From Brachyhypopomus gauderio (taxonomy: Eukaryota > Chordata > Actinopteri > Gymnotiformes > Hypopomidae): a stretch of 64,000 nucleotides of DNA. Of the stretch, positions 59,341 through 64,000 are shown in pieces. A program made the translations under genes and the position numbers. The stretch lies in the NCBI RefSeq assembly GCF_052324685.1, contig NC_135214.1, positions 29,242,706 to 29,306,705 on the forward strand. Reading direction: 5' to 3'. Within the stretch, counting starts at the first letter, position 1, and every line of letters begins with the position of its first letter. Below the pieces are notes generated by a model that was given only the letters and a program-made list of their open reading frames with translations, did not search any database and had not been told where the DNA came from.

Positions 59341-60435
59341 CTACTTGCCTTTCTCCACCCATGCAAAGAAATTACACCTAGCCTGGGGATTGGAGGCGTG
59401 ACCCTGAGGACGAGCACATACAAAAAACTGACGGCCCAAATTAGGTCCTGCTTTCTTCACAGTTCGCAACACGCAAGGTTCTCTGTGTACTTTACATAGT
59501 GGTGGTTGGGGTGGTCCATGCAAAACTGCTTTCCAAAAGTCAGGACACATTGCTTTCTTGTCCCTGCTCTCTTGATGGACTGTGGGATTGCTATGGTCCT
59601 GACAACTTGATCCTTCAGCGTTAGTCTTGGCGTCCCTGAAATTATTTGTTTCCTCTGTTGCCTTGCTGTGGGTTGCATTACAGTCCTTGGCATCATTTTG
59701 TGGACCTTTGTGGTAGATCTCAGGCCTGGAACTTCCACTCTCCAAACCATTCTCAATGGATACCACTGAGCTTGGTTTACGTTTAAAGAAAGCCAGGAGA
59801 CTGCCCTGAGTTTTAGGTGCCGTTTTAACATGTTTGCTTCTTTTCCCCTTGAAGACAGAGGACTCCGGTAGTCCATCTGAAGGTCTTTTCTTCCCTGCAC
59901 CTGTCCCCGCTGCTAGTGGCCTGAGGTTCTCAGAAATCTCCCCTGCCTCCTGAGATCCAGGCAAAGGCTCTTCAGTGTCTTTGGAAACATCCTGTTGTTC
60001 GGAACGTTTCACAAGAAAACGGGACAATTTCTGTTGCCTTCCGGCGAACTCTGGCATATAGCGGGTGCACAGAGCAGGACACCTGGGGCTGGGTATGAAA
60101 GTACATCTTAGTTCTGCCCACACGGGACAGTGATCCGAACCATCCACCTCTGGCATGATATCTGAATTCAGGAAGTTTGTGGCTACCAGAGAACGACTGG
60201 CAAAGATGTAGTCGATGCGTGTGCCGTAGTTTGTGTGCCGGGCGCCTGTAAGTGTAGACCAGCAGGTGAAGGCATTAAGGCGTGTTGGATGGAAATGGCG
60301 GAACGCATCCACAAACTTCCCACCAGATTCGTGCGAGCTGTCAGAACCATGCACCTCGTCATCATCCCCATTTACCGTCGACCCATACAGGAAACCGTCC
60401 AGCCACTTTCTCCCAGGATTCTCCTCAAATTCTTC
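59341..60435 (-). CDS. apex2: APEX2 last exon (end of nuclease core, PIP box, GRF zinc finger)
   Basis: This 364-codon exon starts at acceptor cccacag (60436) with EEFEENPGRKWLDGFL. It contains NAFTCWSTLTGARHTNYGTR and the catalytic SDH triad, then about 200 residues of low-complexity linker with the PCNA-binding-like motif and basic clusters (GKKRPSD, KGKRSKHVK). It closes with the GRF finger, ending FAWVEKGK. Having linker, PIP box and finger in one terminal exon is as expected for APEX2. Confidence 0.95.
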   Translation of the reverse strand, partial: EEFEENPGRKWLDGFLYGSTVNGDDDEVHGSDSSHESGGKFVDAFRHFHPTRLNAFTCWSTLTGARHTNYGTRIDYIFASRSLVATNFLNSDIMPEVDGSDHCPVWAELRCTFIPSPRCPALCTRYMPEFAGRQQKLSRFLVKRSEQQDVSKDTEEPLPGSQEAGEISENLRPLAAGTGAGKKRPSDGLPESSVFKGKRSKHVKTAPKTQGSLLAFFKRKPSSVVSIENGLESGSSRPEIYHKGPQNDAKDCNATHSKATEETNNFRDAKTNAEGSSCQDHSNPTVHQESRDKKAMCPDFWKAVLHGPPQPPLCKVHREPCVLRTVKKAGPNLGRQFFVCARPQGHASNPQARCNFFAWVEKGK

Positions 60436-62460
60436 CTGTGGGACATGAAAATATAAATGTCATTAACATGACACTCCTGTGAAACTTACAGTCCAGGTTA
60501 TTCAAAGAGTTTATGAGAACATTTATTTCATCACATGCAGTTTGCTCAACAAAAGAACACTTCTAAACACATGTTAACATTAGAAAGACAACCATTCATT
60601 CCCCAAGACAAAAGGCAACTGCAATTTAGTGATGAGTTCTGTCTCTTTGAGTGTCCAACTGGTCAAGTCTTCTATGTTGCTTCAATATGACAACCAATGA
60701 TGGATGACAACACCTTTACAAGTCTGAAGTGCCTTCTCCGGAGATGGTTTATTCTGAATAAACACATACGTCCCAGCCCTTAGCACAAAGACTTCAACAA
60801 GACTTTGAGTACCTTTTGATCAAGGCTAAAACAACACCAATATCTTACCACACTACTCATCTGTAGGCACACAACAGCGCATTATAAATTAAAATTAAAA
60901 AACTGATTTTATCTTATTTAGTGTATATGCATTTACATCTACTGAAATAAATCCAAGAAAAAAATAGAAGTGGATTAAAGCAGCAGAAATTGTTGGCAAG
61001 ACAAATGAATGTGTGCTGATGAATATAGATAGCAAGGTTGTTAACTATTTACTTGATAACCACATAAAGCAAGATGATAAGCTACTTGTCATCTCCTAAT
61101 GTAAACAATAAGTGTTCAGACCAATGACCCTGTTATTATATTTTGTGTTTAGCAAAAGTAAGACCCCATGTTCATCACAACACATTGTAAAAAGCATAAA
61201 TACATGCGATACTTACCACATCATTTGGGTCACAGTGGTCTATAGGTCGATGAGAGGTGTTAATATCCCCCAAAACGATCACGTGACTAGATAGAAAGTG
61301 ATCTATTAAATTAAAAATTTCAATAATCCATGGATAACTGTAAAGCAACTCCATACAAAGCTAAACCAGCAACTCAAAAAAAATAACGAATTATTTTAAA
61401 GCTTGTATAATTTGTATAAAGTTGCTCTAAATCATGCCACTCCAACACCAGTAAGCTTCCTCACCTCTGAGGCCCTAGAAAAGCCTCAGCTCGGCTCTGA
61501 AGGAGCTTATAGAACTGCAGCTTGAAAAGCTTCCTCTCTGGCTTCTCGGGATCTGCACGTGGGCAATACACATTAATGACAGTCAGCATCTCTGTTCCTT
61601 CTGCTCCCCTGTTGGAAACAACCAACACGCAGACAACCTTCAGTATTGGTTTCTCTCCACACTCATCTGAAAAATCCCCAGAACCTACTTAAGAGTATGC
61701 CACAACGTACTCAAGGCTAAGGCATGTGCTTTAAGGTACTAGGTCACACGAGAGCTTACCTAAACTTGTGCTGGGTGATGACAGCCCTGCCTTCACTGTC
61801 TAGCGACAGCAGCTCCTCACTAGAAAACGCAGACTGGTCACCACAGCATCCAAGAGCCTCTCCATTGCTGGCAAAGAGTCCGGTCAGCCCTTCTTCAGCC
61901 TCGAATGGTGTAGCAGTGTCTTTACAAAACGTAGCGACTCCTGTTCATGACAAGTTCAGCATTGCAGTCAAAACAATGGTTGGTTAGGTCGTACCCAGGT
62001 CCCTCCAAATGAATGTGTGTAACCGCAGAGCTGCCTACCCGAGTACCCGCTGCGTCCTCGGCTGAAGCCGAAGTAGGAGTTGTAGCCCTCCACAATGGCT
62101 GTCCTTTCATCTAGAAGGTCGCCTAGCCGCGGGGGGAGAAGAACACAGCCTTTGCTCAAATATCTAATAGCTTTAATTCGCAGGAAACAGTTTGCCTTTG
62201 TAGTTATATGGCTCCAGGGCCTCATTAGGCACGATAAACAACGCTTACAACATCTTCCCGAGGAACACACGGGGGGGGGGGGGGTCTTGCCACACTCCAA
62301 ACATTCAAAACCGTGGCAGCTAAGCTAGGCTGGGCGACTACTTACGCGTAACTTTTGTTTCTTGAACGCAAATGATATCCGCGTCGAGCGAGTCAAGCAC
62401 CTTCTTGATCCCGGTCTTAAATGTCCTTATGCCATTTATGTTCCAAGTGACAACCTTCAT
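59341..62460 (-). CDS. apex2: DNA-(apurinic/apyrimidinic site) endonuclease 2, complete
   Basis: APEX2 cuts DNA at abasic sites and has strong 3'-5' exonuclease and phosphodiesterase activity; in vertebrates it acts in PCNA-linked repair and ATR-CHK1 signalling. Exons: 62346-62460, 62039-62122, 61760-61940, 61465-61608, 61217-61286, 59341-60435; the sum is 1689 bp, 562 aa plus TAG (human 518 aa). The EEP nuclease core is intact: WNING (residues 6-10), catalytic E34 in QETK, Y141 in NVYCP, D182 and N184 in GDIN, and D299/H300 in GSDHCP. A PIP-box-like QGSLLAFF lies at about 408-415. The C-terminus is a GRF zinc finger, with CKVHREPC, GRQFFVCARP and RCNFFAW supplying the ligands. All domains are present, so the gene appears functional. 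Confidence 0.97.
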
Positions 62461-62505
62461 GTTGGCATCGCACTCGCGCGCAGGTTTGTGCAGGAAGCGC
62501 TGAAC

Positions 62506-62515
62506 TCTCGCGAGA
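62506..62515. promoter_or_regulatory. TCTCGCGAGA palindrome in the APEX2 promoter
   Basis: This perfect 10-bp palindrome is embedded in a 16-bp palindrome (62503-62518), 46 bases upstream of the APEX2 ATG. TCTCGCGAGA is the known core-promoter element bound by BANP in CpG-island promoters. The surrounding sequence is CpG-rich. Confidence 0.75.
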
Positions 62516-62579
62516 GTTTGGAAACGTCCTATAATCGCGCTTTAACAACAAACGATACTGCTGTTTCAGTTCGCCACGA

Positions 62580-62670
62580 GGCTGAAGTTGGTTACTTATT
62601 CGCAGTTTGAGATTCGTTTGGTTACTTATTCGCAGCTCCGTATTCGGCGGCTGAAGTTGGTTACTTATTC
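62580..62670. repeat. Three imperfect copies of a 20-26 bp direct repeat upstream of APEX2
   Basis: The core TTGGTTACTTATTC occurs three times (near 62588, 62617 and 62657), twice preceded by GGCTGAAG and twice followed by GCAG. It lies 120-210 bp upstream of the APEX2 start. Confidence 0.8.
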
Positions 62671-62994
62671 AAAAAGGTTATGTTCACGATGCGTGTTTGC
62701 TGCGCACTTTGTTTAAAAGCGATAGATTAAACGTTACATTAAACGAGCGTAGGAGCAGACATTTAAGAGGTTATTGTTTCCCATACTGATTTTGTGAATG
62801 TAAAAAATAAAAATATAATGAAAGCATTTCATTTGTAAAATGGTTTCTATTTCAAGTCGTTTCAATTGTATGCAGTTTGTACATGATGATTGAATTCGTC
62901 AACATTTCTAACGTAAGGAAACATATTCTTAGATTTGAAAACTAAAAACACAGAAATGCTGTTCTAGAACACAAATAATCGGAAGAAGAAATAC

Positions 62995-64000
62995 CAGCAC
63001 ACAACATGGCATATTGAGCAGTGGGCAGATAGGTCAACGCATTTTAAAGGGGCAGTTTCAGAGGATTATTGAAAGCCTTATTGATGGTGGGCCAGAGAAA
63101 TAACAAATGCATCATGAAGAACAGGTCACTCCCTAAGAGAGGAACCTGATTTTAGCCTGATCCAACATCATTTTATAACTTAAATCTAACTGGAAACACG
63201 GCATATTGAGTAGTTAAGTGCACAGAGAGCGCACTGAAATGGTTCAGAGGGGCAATTTCAGAGGTGTGCTGTATGCCTATAAGGCGTCGGGCCAGACAAA
63301 TAACACATGCATCATACATAACTAGTTCCTATATGTATGAGCAACCTGATTTTGGCCTGGCCCAGAATCATTTTATGCCTCAAATCTAACTGGAAACATG
63401 GCATATTGAGTAGTTAAGTGCACAGGTGAAATGGATCAGAGGGGCAAGTTCAGAGGCCTGCTGTATGCCTGTAATGTCTTGGGCCAGGCAAAACTCAATT
63501 GAATCATACATAACTAGTTCCTATATGTAAGAGAAACCTGTTTTTGGCCTGGCCCAGAATCATTTTATGCCTCAAATCTAACTGGAAACATGACATATTG
63601 AGTAGTTAAGCACACAGGTGAAATGGTTCACAGGTTCAAGTTCAGAGGCCTGCTGTATGCCTGTAATGTCTTGGGCCAGGCAAAACTCAATTGTATCATA
63701 CATAACTAGTTCCCATATGTATGAGGAACCTGGTTTTGGCCTGGCCCAGAATCATTTTAGCCCTCAAATCTAACTGGAAACATGACATATTGAGTAGTTA
63801 AACACACAGGTGAAATGGTTCACAGGTTCAAGTTCAGAGGCCTGCTGTATGCCTGTAATGTCTTGGGCCAGGCAAAACTCAATTGTATCATACATAACTA
63901 GTTCCCATATGTATGAGGAACCTGGTTTTGGCCTGGCCCAGAATCATTTTAGCCCTCAAATCTAACTGGAAACACGGCATATTGAGTAAAGCGCACAGGT
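62995..64000. repeat. Satellite array, 192-bp period, running off the right edge
   Basis: The marker TCTAACTGGAAACA recurs at 63185, 63385, 63577, 63769 and 63961, so spacings are 200, 192, 192 and 192 bp. A more degenerate unit precedes the first marker, starting near 62995. Units share GGCATATTGAGTAGTTAAG, CATACATAACTAGTTCC and TTGGCCTGGCCCAGAATCAT. The last units are nearly identical while the first is diverged. No long ORF crosses the units. Confidence 0.93.

Larger units (their letters stand above)
62461..62995. other. APEX2 upstream region
   Basis: It holds the promoter palindrome and the short direct repeats described separately. From about 62700 to 62995 it is AT-rich with no recognised gene or element. 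Confidence 0.6.

Overview
The window looks like nuclear DNA of a ray-finned (teleost-type) fish. Genes are split into many short GT-AG exons, introns are short, dinucleotide microsatellites are abundant, and the proteins align to vertebrate orthologues I recall from memory. I cannot name the species. Orthology calls rest on recalled human sequences, not on a database search.

Four protein-coding genes lie head to tail, all on the minus strand. From right to left they are APEX2 (59341-62460, complete, 6 exons, 562 aa), LRIF1 (54449-58713, complete, 4 coding exons, 922 aa), DOCK8 (23568-53208, complete, 48 coding exons, 2088 aa) and AOPEP (21492 leftwards, 10 exons and 685 codons visible, 3' end beyond base 1). 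I placed nearly every splice site by reading GT/AG with phase. The exon lengths of each gene sum to a whole number of codons. The plus strand shows no convincing gene.

Region by region: 1-21492 is AOPEP, dominated by a 10 kb intron (8891-19154) holding GA, TG and GC-box repeats and several enhancer-like stretches. 21493-23567 holds the AOPEP upstream region and the DOCK8 3' UTR. 23568-53208 is DOCK8, with long introns 1 and 2. 53209-54448 is DOCK8 promoter plus LRIF1 3' UTR. 58714-59340 is LRIF1 promoter plus APEX2 3' UTR. 62461-62995 is the APEX2 promoter, and from about 62995 to the right edge runs a 192-bp satellite.

The genes do not form one pathway. APEX2 is an AP endonuclease in DNA repair, LRIF1 is a heterochromatin/SMCHD1-linked factor, DOCK8 is a CDC42 exchange factor of immune cells, and AOPEP is an M1 zinc aminopeptidase. 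I found no undescribed gene system. The most distinctive points are UG/CA repeats abutting many DOCK8 splice sites, an overlapping upstream ORF at LRIF1, a TCTCGCGAGA palindrome in the APEX2 promoter, an intronic GC-box minisatellite followed by a TATA box, and the edge of a satellite array.
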